Of a stretch of DNA of 64,000 bases, positions 25,583 to 32,586 are shown piece after piece; positions within the stretch are counted from its first letter, which is position 1; every line of letters begins with the position of its first letter. Made by a program: the position numbers and the translations under genes. The notes under the pieces were generated by a model. The model was given only the letters and a program-made list of their open reading frames with translations, did no database searches and was not told the DNA's origin. The stretch is from the NCBI GenBank assembly GCA_948470335.1, contig CAOKOL010000002.1, positions 1-64,000 on the forward strand. The letters run 5' to 3'. The stretch is from an uncultured Lachnospiraceae bacterium (GTDB taxonomy: Bacteria > Bacillota > Clostridia > Lachnospirales > Lachnospiraceae).

Positions 25583-25736
25583 AACTTTCTCCCTTCTCAT
25601 TGATATGGCTTCCATACACTTCCCCGGCTCTGATTATAACCGGCGACCGAAGCCCCAGCGAAACTTCCGCTGACAACTGGCGGATGCCGATTGTCTCCGG
25701 GCGGCATGGAGCCGCCCTGTTTAATGTCTTTTCCAT
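25566..25736 (-). CDS. Small phage protein, 56 aa
   Basis: An ATG at 25736 preceded by a perfect AGGAGGTAGCT opens a 56-codon frame with PETIGIRQLSAEVSLGLRSP. It spans the gap between the HTH gene and the acidic protein gene and overlaps the latter's start, as in a tight operon. Unknown function; size and position would suit a small DNA-binding or excision factor. Confidence 0.65.
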   Translation of the reverse strand: MEKTLNRAAPCRPETIGIRQLSAEVSLGLRSPVIIRAGEVYGSHINEKGESYEENR

Positions 25737-25745
25737 AGCTACCTC

Positions 25746-26033
25746 CTACATCAAAATAAAATCTTTTATTTCCTTCGCAGTCAAATCCCGCCCCAGCAGG
25801 ACGCTGGCGGCCTGTATCGGCGTGAATTTCAGCATCTTCGCCAAGGCCTGCATGTCTTCCAGGCTGAACTGACCTGGCTGATGGTTCTTTTTATTGCGGT
25901 AAGTCTCAACGACTATGCCGAGGCCTTTTGCCAGCTGATGGTCATCCACGCCATACCGTGTCTGGTTCCCAATCAGAGCCGCTTTTGTAATACGTTCCTT
26001 TTCTTCGCGTTCAGTTGGCTTTATTTTGGGCAT
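25746..26033 (-). CDS. HTH (XRE-like) phage regulator
   Basis: 95 aa. The segment VDDHQLAKGLGIVVETYRNKK has the helix-turn-helix pattern of phage Cro/CI-like proteins, followed by FSLEDMQALAKMLKFTP. It is early and leftward, after the Cro-like gene, and probably regulates the early operon. Confidence 0.75.
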   Translation of the reverse strand: MPKIKPTEREEKERITKAALIGNQTRYGVDDHQLAKGLGIVVETYRNKKNHQPGQFSLEDMQALAKMLKFTPIQAASVLLGRDLTAKEIKDFILM

Positions 26034-26039
26034 TCTTTT

Positions 26040-26228
26040 TCACCTCCCTCCTAGCCTTTTAACAAAATCATCTATAGCCCTCAATGTTATATCTTTTACA
26101 TTTTCTATAGTTTCACGGCTTATCTCGTCCATTTCATCGACATATTTGATTATGTCAGCACGGACTTTTGCCATTACTACAGAAGTAACAACCAGTGACA
26201 GCAAACCTGATGCCAATATAATTTCCAT
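26040..26228 (-). CDS. Small membrane-anchored phage protein
   Basis: 62 aa if started at the ATG at 26228; an ATG four codons earlier sits too close to GGAGG. One N-terminal membrane helix (IILASGLLSLVVTSVVMAKV) is followed by a helical cytosolic tail (VDEMDEISRETIENVKDI). Role unknown; small single-span proteins of this kind occur in prophage early regions. Confidence 0.6.
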   Translation of the reverse strand: MEIILASGLLSLVVTSVVMAKVRADIIKYVDEMDEISRETIENVKDITLRAIDDFVKRLGGR

Positions 26229-26285
26229 TGAAATTATCATCCTCCTTTCATTCTCTTTCTGCTGATCGAGTCACTCCCTTCCTGA

Positions 26286-26314
26286 TTGTCCATCCTTCCA
26301 GTTTGTGGTATACT
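26286..26314 (+). promoter_or_regulatory. Promoter of lone plus-strand gene
   Basis: TTGTCC (26286-26291), 17 bp, TATACT (26309-26314), about 50 bp upstream of the plus-strand gene that interrupts the leftward early operon. Confidence 0.6.
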
Positions 26315-26363
26315 CTTTGTACAGGCTGTTGCAGCAGCCGTACATAGAAAGGAGAAGAATTTT

Positions 26364-26627
26364 ATGTCAAAAGCTACTATTTACTTTTCTGACAAAACCT
26401 CACTAGTTTTACATGAAGATGATTTAATCACTCCTATTGTCCTTAATAATTCTGGTGAAGATACCTATGCTTCAATGGATAAAACTGTAAAAGTTGAATA
26501 TCACGTTCATAATGGTTTAATCCCCTCCATCATGGACGCCCTCTGCAAATGCAGCCTTTTCTATGTCAATCAGGAAATTGATATTACATACAGTTCACAC
26601 GCCATCGTCAGAATAGAAATGTCATGA
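26364..26627 (+). CDS. Hypothetical protein, lone plus-strand gene in early region
   Basis: 87 aa from the ATG at 26364 (AAAGGAGAAG, good spacing). It is beta-rich (MSKATIYFSDKTSLVLHEDD, VKVEYHVHNGLIPSIMDAL). It runs against its neighbours, has its own promoter, and is more AT-rich than the replication genes, all marks of a cargo gene expressed in the lysogen. I do not recognise the family. Confidence 0.65.
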   Translation: MSKATIYFSDKTSLVLHEDDLITPIVLNNSGEDTYASMDKTVKVEYHVHNGLIPSIMDALCKCSLFYVNQEIDITYSSHAIVRIEMS

Positions 26628-26642
26628 TTCTTCGGGCGGCTT

Positions 26643-26849
26643 TTATTCAAGCATCAGGCCGCCCAGTTCTTCATCCAACAACTTCTGGAAGCGTTCTTTA
26701 ACATATGCCGCAATTTTGGGGTACCCCCAGGCGATATCCTTTTCCACTTTTTTCAGGCGGCGCTTCAATTCTCTATAGGTAGTGCTCTCTGATTTTGCAG
26801 ATTCGTATTCCTGATCTATCAAGGTGTTGATCTTTATCATTAAATCCAT
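26643..26849 (-). CDS. Hypothetical small phage protein
   Basis: 68 aa from the ATG at 26849 (GGAGGTGAAAGAGGG). Helical and charged (ESTTYRELKRRLKKVEKD). First gene after the Cro-like gene in the leftward operon. Function unknown. Confidence 0.6.
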   Translation of the reverse strand: MDLMIKINTLIDQEYESAKSESTTYRELKRRLKKVEKDIAWGYPKIAAYVKERFQKLLDEELGGLMLE

Positions 26850-26917
26850 CCCTCTTTCACCTCCCTCCATCCTCTTTTCTTCCACCGATCGGATCACTTC
26901 CCTTCTGATAGTTTGTT

Positions 26918-26940
26918 ATATATGAATATTTTTCATATAT
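26918..26940. promoter_or_regulatory. Operator-like perfect inverted repeat downstream of cro
   Basis: ATATATGAA-tattt-TTCATATAT, 9-bp arms with a 5-bp spacer, at the 3' edge of the Cro-like gene. The same site with two mismatches occurs in the cro/repressor intergenic region, so it is a likely binding site of the phage repressor or Cro. Confidence 0.7.
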
Positions 26941-27130
26941 GAGGTAAAAAAATTTGTCCTATAGTTACACCAAAAAAATCCGCTAAAGCTTGAACTTTCC
27001 CTATAGCAACATTAGAAATATCCCTCTCCCATGCGTTGTATGTCTGCGTAGATACGCCAATTTTCTTTGCTACCTCAACTTGAGTCATATTTTTTCTGGC
27101 TCTTAATTCTTTCAGCGTATACTGTTGCAC
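26933..27130 (-). CDS. Cro-like HTH transcriptional regulator
   Basis: 65 aa XRE-family protein: LKELRARKNMTQVEVAKKIG, VSTQTYNAWERD, then ALADFFGVTIGQIF. Divergent from the repressor gene across an AT-rich operator region, as in lambdoid and ICEBs1-like switches. It presumably commits the phage to lytic growth. Confidence 0.88.
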   Translation of the reverse strand: MQQYTLKELRARKNMTQVEVAKKIGVSTQTYNAWERDISNVAIGKVQALADFFGVTIGQIFLPHI

Positions 27131-27291
27131 TTCCTCTCACCTCCTCGCCGATTATCTGTAGTATATATGAATATTTTTCACATGTCAATATAAAATATGA
27201 TTTTTTTTCATATTTTTTTAATTTTTATCAATTTCTATTGATTTTTTTTCATATTTAGTATATGATAAGCGCTATAAAGGCAGGTGATAAA
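27131..27291. promoter_or_regulatory. Lysis-lysogeny switch region with repeated TATGA/TCATA operators
   Basis: The gap between divergent cro and repressor genes is extremely AT-rich. It holds a near-copy of the perfect operator (27163-27185) and two further TATGA...TCATA-type inverted pairs around 27193-27216 and 27249-27266. Divergent promoters must lie here, overlapped by the operators. Confidence 0.65.
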
Positions 27292-27717
27292 ATGTTCATT
27301 GGTAAAAATATACGCTACCTTAGAAACCAACATGGTTGTAGCCAAGAAGATTTAGCAGCATATTTAGGATATAAATCCTACACCACAATAACAAAATGGG
27401 AATCTGGTGTTTCAGAACCGACGCTTAAAACAACTAATCGTATTGCTGAATTTTTTCACATTTCAGTAAATGAATTGTGTTATACAGATATTGAAAATCA
27501 AAATTCCACCCTCACCAAAAAAGACACCCGAGACATCGAAAAAATCCTTGACCAGACCCGGGAGCAGCTTACCTCCCAGGAAGGGCTGATGTTTGAGGGC
27601 GAACCGGCCAGCCCCGAAGCCGTGGACTCCATCCTGGCCGCCATGCAGGTGGGCATGGAAATGGCGAAGCTGAAAAATAAAGAAAAGTATACGCCAAAAA
27701 AATATAAGAAGGACTGA
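27292..27717 (+). CDS. Phage repressor, HTH XRE family (ImmR-like)
   Basis: 141 aa from the ATG at 27292 (GGCAGGTGATAAA). N-terminal HTH: IRYLRNQHGCSQEDLAAYLG, then TTITKWESGVSEPTLKT. A short C-terminal part rather than a LexA-like protease domain follows. With the ImmA-type metalloprotease downstream this fits an ICEBs1-type ImmR/ImmA switch, where the protease rather than RecA-stimulated self-cleavage removes the repressor. Confidence 0.87.
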   Translation: MFIGKNIRYLRNQHGCSQEDLAAYLGYKSYTTITKWESGVSEPTLKTTNRIAEFFHISVNELCYTDIENQNSTLTKKDTRDIEKILDQTREQLTSQEGLMFEGEPASPEAVDSILAAMQVGMEMAKLKNKEKYTPKKYKKD

Positions 27718-27811
27718 TGAAGGGCTTACGTTGACAATATAATATATTTACTCAGGGAGCTGTTGGGGCGATTATGTCAGCCGCCGGACGAAAGAAGGGA
27801 GGCTGGTGCCA

Positions 27812-27901
27812 ATGGTTACATACAATGATTTATTTACGTTTGTAATTATGCTTTGTGCCGTTATGACTCTTGTCGTGACTTTCATGAAACACAAAAAATA
27901 A
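27812..27901 (+). CDS. Holin-like small membrane toxin (type I toxin-antitoxin)
   Basis: 29 aa (MVTYNDLFTFVIMLCAVMTL then VVTFMKHKK) with GGGAGG upstream. A single membrane helix plus a Lys-rich tail, opening MVTYxDLF, is the signature of the putative holin-like toxins related to TxpA/BsrG. An antisense promoter of full consensus lies downstream and its RNA would cover the 3' end, completing a type I system. A TTGACA/TATAAT-rich stretch at 27731-27744 may contain the toxin promoter. Confidence 0.8.
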   Translation: MVTYNDLFTFVIMLCAVMTLVVTFMKHKK

Positions 27902-27935
27902 GCGCCCTCGCTCTGGTAAAGTAAGGCGCTTATTT
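27896..27935. terminator. Bidirectional terminator shared by toxin mRNA and antisense RNA
   Basis: AAATAAGCGCC (27896-27906) pairs perfectly with GGCGCTTATTT (27925-27935). The toxin stop codon lies in the left arm. T/A runs on both sides make it usable in both directions. Confidence 0.8.
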
Positions 27936-27989
27936 CAGCGAAACACTTAACCGGCGGCTAGGCTTCATCTAGCCAACGGCTCTCTTGTT
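27896..27989 (-). ncRNA. Candidate antisense RNA antitoxin
   Basis: Starts about 7 bases after a perfect promoter (27996-28024) and runs leftward into the shared terminator. It includes a GCTAG/CTAGC stem-loop (27958-27980 region) and overlaps the 3' end of the toxin transcript, as RatA-type RNAs overlap txpA. End points are inferred. Confidence 0.6.
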
Positions 27990-27995
27990 AAATAT

Positions 27996-28024
27996 ATTAT
28001 ATGTCAAAGGCTTTTATTTGTCAA
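27996..28024 (-). promoter_or_regulatory. Consensus promoter of antisense RNA
   Basis: Minus strand TTGACA (28024-28019), 17 bp, TATAAT (28001-27996). Fully consensus and with no open reading frame downstream on that strand, so it most likely drives an RNA. Confidence 0.85.
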
Positions 28025-28089
28025 ACTCCAAAATTTGTATAAAAATACTGTATAATTGAAAACATTTTTCCAAAAAGGACTATCTGCCT

Positions 28090-28524
28090 ATGGATGATAT
28101 CAAAAAACTGGCTGACCGGATTGCCCGTAAATATCACAGCCGGGATCCTTTCGAGATAATTCAGGAGATGAACGCCATTCTGATTTACACGCACTTGGAA
28201 GGGATTCGGGGGCTTTACCAATATTTTCAGAGGAACCACATCATTTACATCGATGACGGCCTGCCGGATCGGGAGCAACGTTTTGTCTGCGCCCATGAAA
28301 TGGGGCATATGCTCCTACATCGGAAAATGAACGCCGTATTCATGGAACGGCATACCTTCCTGAACCGCAATAAATTTGAAATCGAAGCAAATCGGTTCGC
28401 CATGGATCTGCTGGTGTCTGATGACATTCTGGACGAATACAAGGAGTATACCACGGAGCAGCTTTCCCGGCTGCTGGGATATCAGGAAGAACTGCTGAAA
28501 CTACGGATTCCGCTGCAAAGATAA
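28090..28524 (+). CDS. ImmA/IrrE-family metallopeptidase
   Basis: 144 aa. The zinc protease motif HEMGHMLLH is at about residues 68-76, with the third-ligand region FEIEANRFAMDLL downstream. In ICEBs1-like elements ImmA cleaves the ImmR repressor to induce excision. Gene order repressor then protease is conserved, here interrupted by the type I toxin unit. Confidence 0.92.
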   Translation: MDDIKKLADRIARKYHSRDPFEIIQEMNAILIYTHLEGIRGLYQYFQRNHIIYIDDGLPDREQRFVCAHEMGHMLLHRKMNAVFMERHTFLNRNKFEIEANRFAMDLLVSDDILDEYKEYTTEQLSRLLGYQEELLKLRIPLQR

Positions 28525-28563
28525 AATTTTATCATTATAATGAAAAATTTTTCAGAAAAAGGG

Positions 28564-28592
28564 TTGATTTTTCACCACTGATGGCATATGAT
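28564..28592 (+). promoter_or_regulatory. Promoter of structured RNA / NYN gene
   Basis: TTGATT (28564-28569), 17 bp, TATGAT (28587-28592). Transcription would begin near 28599, just ahead of a long hairpin. Confidence 0.7.
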
Positions 28593-28599
28593 AGAAATG

Positions 28600-28680
28600 T
28601 AACAAAAGCTACACTGTTAATAAGCCTTAGGTGGTAGGCCTCCCCTGGATATGGGAATCGCTGATACCTAAGGCTTTACT
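28600..28680 (+). ncRNA. Structured RNA leader of the NYN nuclease gene
   Basis: An 11-bp perfect stem, AAGCCTTAGGT (28622-28632) with ACCTAAGGCTT (28666-28676), closes a 33-base apical region that holds an inner TCCC/GGGA hairpin (28641-28656). It begins about 20 bases after a good promoter and ends about 20 bases before the NYN start codon. It is not followed by a U-run strong enough to call a simple terminator. It may be an independent small RNA, an attenuator, or a substrate of the nuclease. Confidence 0.6.
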
Positions 28681-28697
28681 CGTTTATGGAGACTATT

Positions 28698-29447
28698 ATG
28701 AAAACTGCAATTTTAGTTGATGGCGGATTTTACAGAAAACGCGCCGCATATCTGTGGGGCAAAAAAGAGCCTGAAAAACGCGCCCAGGAGCTTCTCGCAT
28801 ATTGTTCTGCACATTTAAAACATGAACAGCGATATGATGACAGAGGGTTATACCGTATATTTTATTATGATTGTCCCCCGCTTGAAAAAACAGTATACCA
28901 TCCCCTTTTAAAACGCGGAGTTGATTTTCGCCATTCAGATACATATGCCTGGACCATTAAATTTTTTAATGAGTTAAAAAAGCAAAGAAAAGTCGCACTC
29001 CGAATGGGTGAACTGTCCGATGCTTATGCCTCATATAGAATCAGTGCGTCCGCTTTAAAAGATATCTGTTCCGGCACAAAGGAAATTAAAGATTTAAAGG
29101 AATCAGATTTTACTATCTCCTTTCAGCAAAAAGGAGTAGATATGTGCATAGGATTAGATATTGCCTCTTTAGCGTACAAAAAACAGGCTGATCAGATTAT
29201 CCTTATTGCCGGTGACAGCGATTTTGTCCCAGCAGCAAAACTGGCAAGGAGAGAAGGGATAGATTTTATTCTTGACCCAATGTGGGCTACGATAAAAGAC
29301 AGCTTATTTGAGCATATTGACGGCCTTATGTCCCAATGGGGAGCAAAAGATAAGAAAATAGCAAATGCTGATCGTCTGCCTGGAAAAAGTGAACAGAATG
29401 ACAGAACGGAAATATCCGATAATAAACGGCAGAATGAAGGACTTTGA
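28698..29447 (+). CDS. NYN-domain (PIN-like) ribonuclease
   Basis: 249 aa using the ATG at 28698, which has GGAG six bases upstream; an earlier ATG supplies that GGAG. Acidic active-site residues of the NYN/LabA fold are present: ILVDGGFY at the N-terminus, GVDMCIGLDIASLA around 150, and IAGDSDFVPAAKLARREG around 172. Such proteins cleave RNA. The gene is an independent unit with promoter, structured leader and terminator, lying between immA and the integrase, a spot where prophages carry defence cargo. Confidence 0.85.
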   Translation: MKTAILVDGGFYRKRAAYLWGKKEPEKRAQELLAYCSAHLKHEQRYDDRGLYRIFYYDCPPLEKTVYHPLLKRGVDFRHSDTYAWTIKFFNELKKQRKVALRMGELSDAYASYRISASALKDICSGTKEIKDLKESDFTISFQQKGVDMCIGLDIASLAYKKQADQIILIAGDSDFVPAAKLARREGIDFILDPMWATIKDSLFEHIDGLMSQWGAKDKKIANADRLPGKSEQNDRTEISDNKRQNEGL

Positions 29448-29460
29448 AATTAATATAAAA

Positions 29461-29498
29461 TGAAAAACCGCCCGGTGTTACCAGCACCGAACGGCTTT
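29461..29498 (+). terminator. Terminator-like hairpin after NYN gene
   Basis: CGGTG/CACCG core stem extended by CCG/CGG and AAA/TTT flanks, 15 bp after the NYN stop. The remaining 128 bp before the integrase hold a perfect 14-bp palindrome CACCTGTACAGGTG (29573-29586), perhaps an integrase-promoter operator. Confidence 0.6.
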
Positions 29499-29626
29499 CC
29501 ATAGAAACTATACAGGCCCCGAAGACCGGTATGCTTCTCCCTAACCAAGAGAATTATACCACAAACCTCCGGCACCTGTACAGGTGTATTTTTATACTCA
29601 TTTTTACCCCAAAGGAGGTTTATCTC

Positions 29627-30727
29627 ATGGCAACAGCTAAAAAGCTCCCTTCCGGCTCCTGGCGCTGTCTGGTGTACAGCCACAGCGAACCTGTCTTTGA
29701 CAAAGACGGAAAACCTGTGTTAGACAAAAACGGTAAGCAAAAGCAGAAAAGAATCTATGAATCCTTCACCAGCGACGATCCGACCAAAGCGGGAAAGCGG
29801 GAGGCGGAACGCCAGGCGGCCGAATTTGCCGCACAAAAAGGCAGTCATGGGAGGACATCATCAGACATCACCTTTGGCGACGCCCTGGACGCATATATCC
29901 GCCTCAGGGAGCCCGTATTGTCCCCAAGCACAGTCCGCGATTACAGACAGATTCAAAGGAACAGCATCAGCTCATTAATGGATATCAGACTGAGCCGGCT
30001 TACGCAGGATGATATTCAAAACGCAATCAGTTTGGAAGCATGCCGTCTCAGCCCTAAAAGCGTCAGAAACGTTCACGGCCTAATTTCCTCAGTCCTTAAA
30101 CAGTATAAACCTGATATGCGGCTTACAACCCATCTTCCTCAGAAAATACGGCCTGAGCTATATATTCCCTCTGACAATGAGATCAAAAAGCTGATTGAAT
30201 GCGTGGAAGGAACTGATCTGGAACTGCCGGTGCTGCTTGCCGCATTCGGACCAATGCGCCGGGGTGAAATCTGTGCCCTGGACACCAATTGTATCAATGG
30301 AAACTGCGTGCATGTCTGCAAAAACATGGTCATGACTCCTGAACATAAATGGGTAATTAAACAGCCGAAATCTTACGCCGGCGACCGGTACATTGATTAT
30401 CCGGATTTTGTCGCAGAAAAATGGAAAGGGATAAACGGACGTATTACAAGGCTTAGCCCCAATAAAGTCACGGAGCGTTTCAGTACCGCCCTGAAAAAAG
30501 CCGGTCTGCCGCATTTCCGTTTTCATGACCTCAGGCACTACAGCGCATCGATCCAGCATGCCCTCGGGATTCCTGACGCTTATATCATGCAGAGAGGCGG
30601 ATGGGTATCAGACGGAACATTAAAAGCCGTTTACCGCCACGCTATGAATGACCAGGCGAAAGCAATGGATGCCGTTGCCAATGCCCACTTTGAATCGTTA
30701 TGCAACACGAAATGCAACACGGATTAA
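29627..30727 (+). CDS. int: Phage tyrosine integrase
   Basis: 366 aa from the ATG at 29627 (AAAGGAGG). The N-terminal part includes an AP2-like arm-binding region with a DKDGKPVLDKNGKQK segment. The core-binding domain follows (TFGDALDAYIRLREPVLSPS). The catalytic domain shows Arg in GPMRRGEICAL, HDLRHYSAS (H-x-x-R), and a final Tyr in AVYRHAMND. Adjacent to the tRNA-Leu 3' end, it integrates the phage there. A hairpin terminator closes the gene. Confidence 0.96.
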   Translation: MATAKKLPSGSWRCLVYSHSEPVFDKDGKPVLDKNGKQKQKRIYESFTSDDPTKAGKREAERQAAEFAAQKGSHGRTSSDITFGDALDAYIRLREPVLSPSTVRDYRQIQRNSISSLMDIRLSRLTQDDIQNAISLEACRLSPKSVRNVHGLISSVLKQYKPDMRLTTHLPQKIRPELYIPSDNEIKKLIECVEGTDLELPVLLAAFGPMRRGEICALDTNCINGNCVHVCKNMVMTPEHKWVIKQPKSYAGDRYIDYPDFVAEKWKGINGRITRLSPNKVTERFSTALKKAGLPHFRFHDLRHYSASIQHALGIPDAYIMQRGGWVSDGTLKAVYRHAMNDQAKAMDAVANAHFESLCNTKCNTD

Positions 30728-30732
30728 AAAAA

Positions 30733-30750
30733 ACCAGCGTTCTCGCTGGT
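30733..30750. terminator. Bidirectional terminator between int and tRNA-Leu
   Basis: ACCAGCG-TTCT-CGCTGGT flanked by an A8-type run and a T6 run. It ends both the integrase and the converging tRNA transcript. Confidence 0.9.
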
Positions 30751-30757
30751 TTTTTCA

Positions 30758-30839
30758 TGCCGGTGGCCGGACTCGAACCGGCACGGATCTCTCCGCATGA
30801 TTTTGAGTCATGTGCGTCTGCCAATTCCGCCACACCGGC
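30758..30839 (-). tRNA. tRNA-Leu (CAA anticodon)
   Basis: The minus strand folds as a class II tRNA of 82 nt: acceptor GCCGGTG/CACCGGC, anticodon loop CTCAAAA giving CAA (reads UUG), a variable arm CGGAGAGATCCG, and T arm GCCGGTTCGAGTCCGGC. CCA is not encoded. Its 3' end faces the integrase and is the probable phage attachment site. Confidence 0.95.
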
Positions 30840-30874
30840 AGGATGATAAAACGGCAGATATTTCCGACCTGTTT

Positions 30875-30903
30875 ATAGTACCATCCTGACGGCAGTTTGT
30901 CAA
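30875..30903 (-). promoter_or_regulatory. tRNA-Leu promoter
   Basis: Minus strand TTGACA (30903-30898), 17 bp, TACTAT (30880-30875), about 35 bp upstream of the tRNA 5' end. Confidence 0.75.
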
Positions 30904-30912
30904 CTTAAAAAT

Positions 30913-31056
30913 TCAGTTCTCCCTGCATTTTTCTTCCCTGCCATGCCCCCTGTCACATAAAAACCTGGCAATCCCCACATCATAAACCGAAATCTTCTGG
31001 CCGAACATTTCCCCGTCCGCTCCCCGGATGTTCCTTTTCAGGATATCCCCTGACAC
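30913..31056 (-). CDS. Possible small protein, 47 aa (GTG start)
   Basis: A GTG with GAAGAGGT about nine bases upstream opens a frame containing GADGEMFGQKISVYDVGIARF. It follows the AbiH gene by 7 bp on the same strand and its composition looks protein-like. No relative is recognised; it could be chance. Confidence 0.35.
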   Translation of the reverse strand: MSGDILKRNIRGADGEMFGQKISVYDVGIARFLCDRGHGREEKCREN

Positions 31057-31063
31057 GCGAACG

Positions 31064-32476
31064 CTACCTCTTCGCAAAAACGCTTATACATTCCTCCACG
31101 GAAGCATGGAGCGTATAATGATTACAGCGAAAGTTTTTCATAACCTCATCAATCCGTTTATAGTCTTTATCGCTGTAATAGGAAATGTGCCATTCCGCTC
31201 CGGGCAGACTTCCGGCCATGCTGTGATCCGTCTCCAAAAACGTTTCTGACGGAGGCACATGTCCGGTATGCAGCTTCTTGCTCAGCATCCTCAGGTATTC
31301 GCGCCTCATCTTTTTATTTCGCTCTTCCTGCTCCGATAAAAATCTTCTGCGGACTGCGGCAGCTTCCAGACGCATCTGACTGTCCCGTTCCATATGATGA
31401 TAAGGATCTTCCACATACGGGCTGATCAGCCCATCCAAAAGCTTATATTCCGGAAAGCTGATCGGATCTTTTTTCATCACCCGCTCTCTGTGACTGATTG
31501 CATAATGTATATTCAGATTCATTGTTCCCATATAATCCATAGAATCCAGATAAAACAGTTCTTCATCCGACAAGCCGCGTTCCGGGTTTTCAGCAATCCC
31601 CTGGGGTTCATGGATCAGATGTTTTATGTAGCTCAAATCCGCATTTCCAAAGCCCAGTCCAAGCACATAAATGTTTTTAATCTCCTCGATCCTGATGCCG
31701 TGCAGCGCGCAGAATATCCGCAGTTTCATATAATTATCTTCCACATGCTTGTCCGCATGATAGAGAAACTCCTCTATATAATACAACCCCTCAAACCGCG
31801 GCCTGTCCTTAAAATTTTTCAGCGGTTCATAGGGCAGCTCCGGATGGGTGGCATGTCCGACGATAATTGATTCCTTTTGATCTGCCGAGCCATGGATATG
31901 AAATTCATTGATTTCTCTAACCCCAAACCGTTTTAATAAGGTGTCGGTATAATTGAAATTAACAAAAAGTACATTGTCGCCAAACTCATGCTTTGGCACT
32001 TCTTCACTGATATGGATCGACATTACCCATTCCCGAAACAGTTCTTTCAGAATCTTTTGGGCATTGTCCGCACATTTTTGGATCTCCCTGACCCCGTCCC
32101 GTCCAAAAAAATAGTTGATTTGCTGATCGTCTATTTTATCCATAGACGTCTCAAAATCCCACCAAAATTCATGGGGCAGCTTTTGGGGGTGAAAAGGATC
32201 TCCATAAAAGAGCTCAACGTCCGAATATGTAACAGGATTGCCCGCACTGTCTAATACGACATTGCCGTTCTCGTCCTGAAGCGTTCTTTTTTTAAGGTGG
32301 AAACGGGCAAGCACATCATCCAGATGGGCCTCATAATATTTTTCAAAAGACCCATAGCTTGTATCCAGCCCCTGCCAGATATCAAAACCATTTCCGATCA
32401 GGATCAGCGTATCTACTTTCACGCGCTGATCAGGGGCTACGTATTTGGATGCGAATAATTGTTTGTCAAATAGCAT
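31064..32476 (-). CDS. AbiH-family abortive infection protein
   Basis: 470 aa from the ATG at 32476, which has AAGGAG nine bases upstream; the frame is open further but without such a site. The N-terminal hallmark TLILIGNGFDIWQGLDTSYG is the nucleotide-binding-like motif of the AbiH family, first known from Lactococcus as a phage-abortive gene. NVLFVNFNYTDTLLKRFG and IYVLGLGFGNADLSYI follow. It lies just outside the prophage beside tRNA-Leu. The mechanism of AbiH is not established. Confidence 0.88.
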   Translation of the reverse strand: MLFDKQLFASKYVAPDQRVKVDTLILIGNGFDIWQGLDTSYGSFEKYYEAHLDDVLARFHLKKRTLQDENGNVVLDSAGNPVTYSDVELFYGDPFHPQKLPHEFWWDFETSMDKIDDQQINYFFGRDGVREIQKCADNAQKILKELFREWVMSIHISEEVPKHEFGDNVLFVNFNYTDTLLKRFGVREINEFHIHGSADQKESIIVGHATHPELPYEPLKNFKDRPRFEGLYYIEEFLYHADKHVEDNYMKLRIFCALHGIRIEEIKNIYVLGLGFGNADLSYIKHLIHEPQGIAENPERGLSDEELFYLDSMDYMGTMNLNIHYAISHRERVMKKDPISFPEYKLLDGLISPYVEDPYHHMERDSQMRLEAAAVRRRFLSEQEERNKKMRREYLRMLSKKLHTGHVPPSETFLETDHSMAGSLPGAEWHISYYSDKDYKRIDEVMKNFRCNHYTLHASVEECISVFAKR

Positions 32477-32586
32477 TTGATGGGGCTCCTTACGGTTATT
32501 TATCATATGTTTGATTATACTATGAAATAAGGAACAATGCAATGGCCAGCGTATTTCAAAATGTTAATCCTAAATATTAATCCTTA

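Larger units (their letters stand above)
1..30757. mobile_element. Prophage, HK97-like siphovirus type (right part; left end outside window)
   Basis: Gene order read leftward is integrase, lysogeny block, replication block, late regulator, HNH, terminase, portal, protease, capsid, connectors, tail chaperones, tape measure, Dit: a complete siphovirus plan apart from the distal tail, lysis genes and the second attachment site, which must lie left of base 1. The integrase ends 30 bp from the 3' end of tRNA-Leu(CAA), so the attachment core is probably in the tRNA 3' part; the duplicated copy is not visible. Structural genes are intact and keep normal overlaps and ribosome binding sites, suggesting a recent and possibly inducible phage, except for the broken gene at the left edge. 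Confidence 0.93.
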
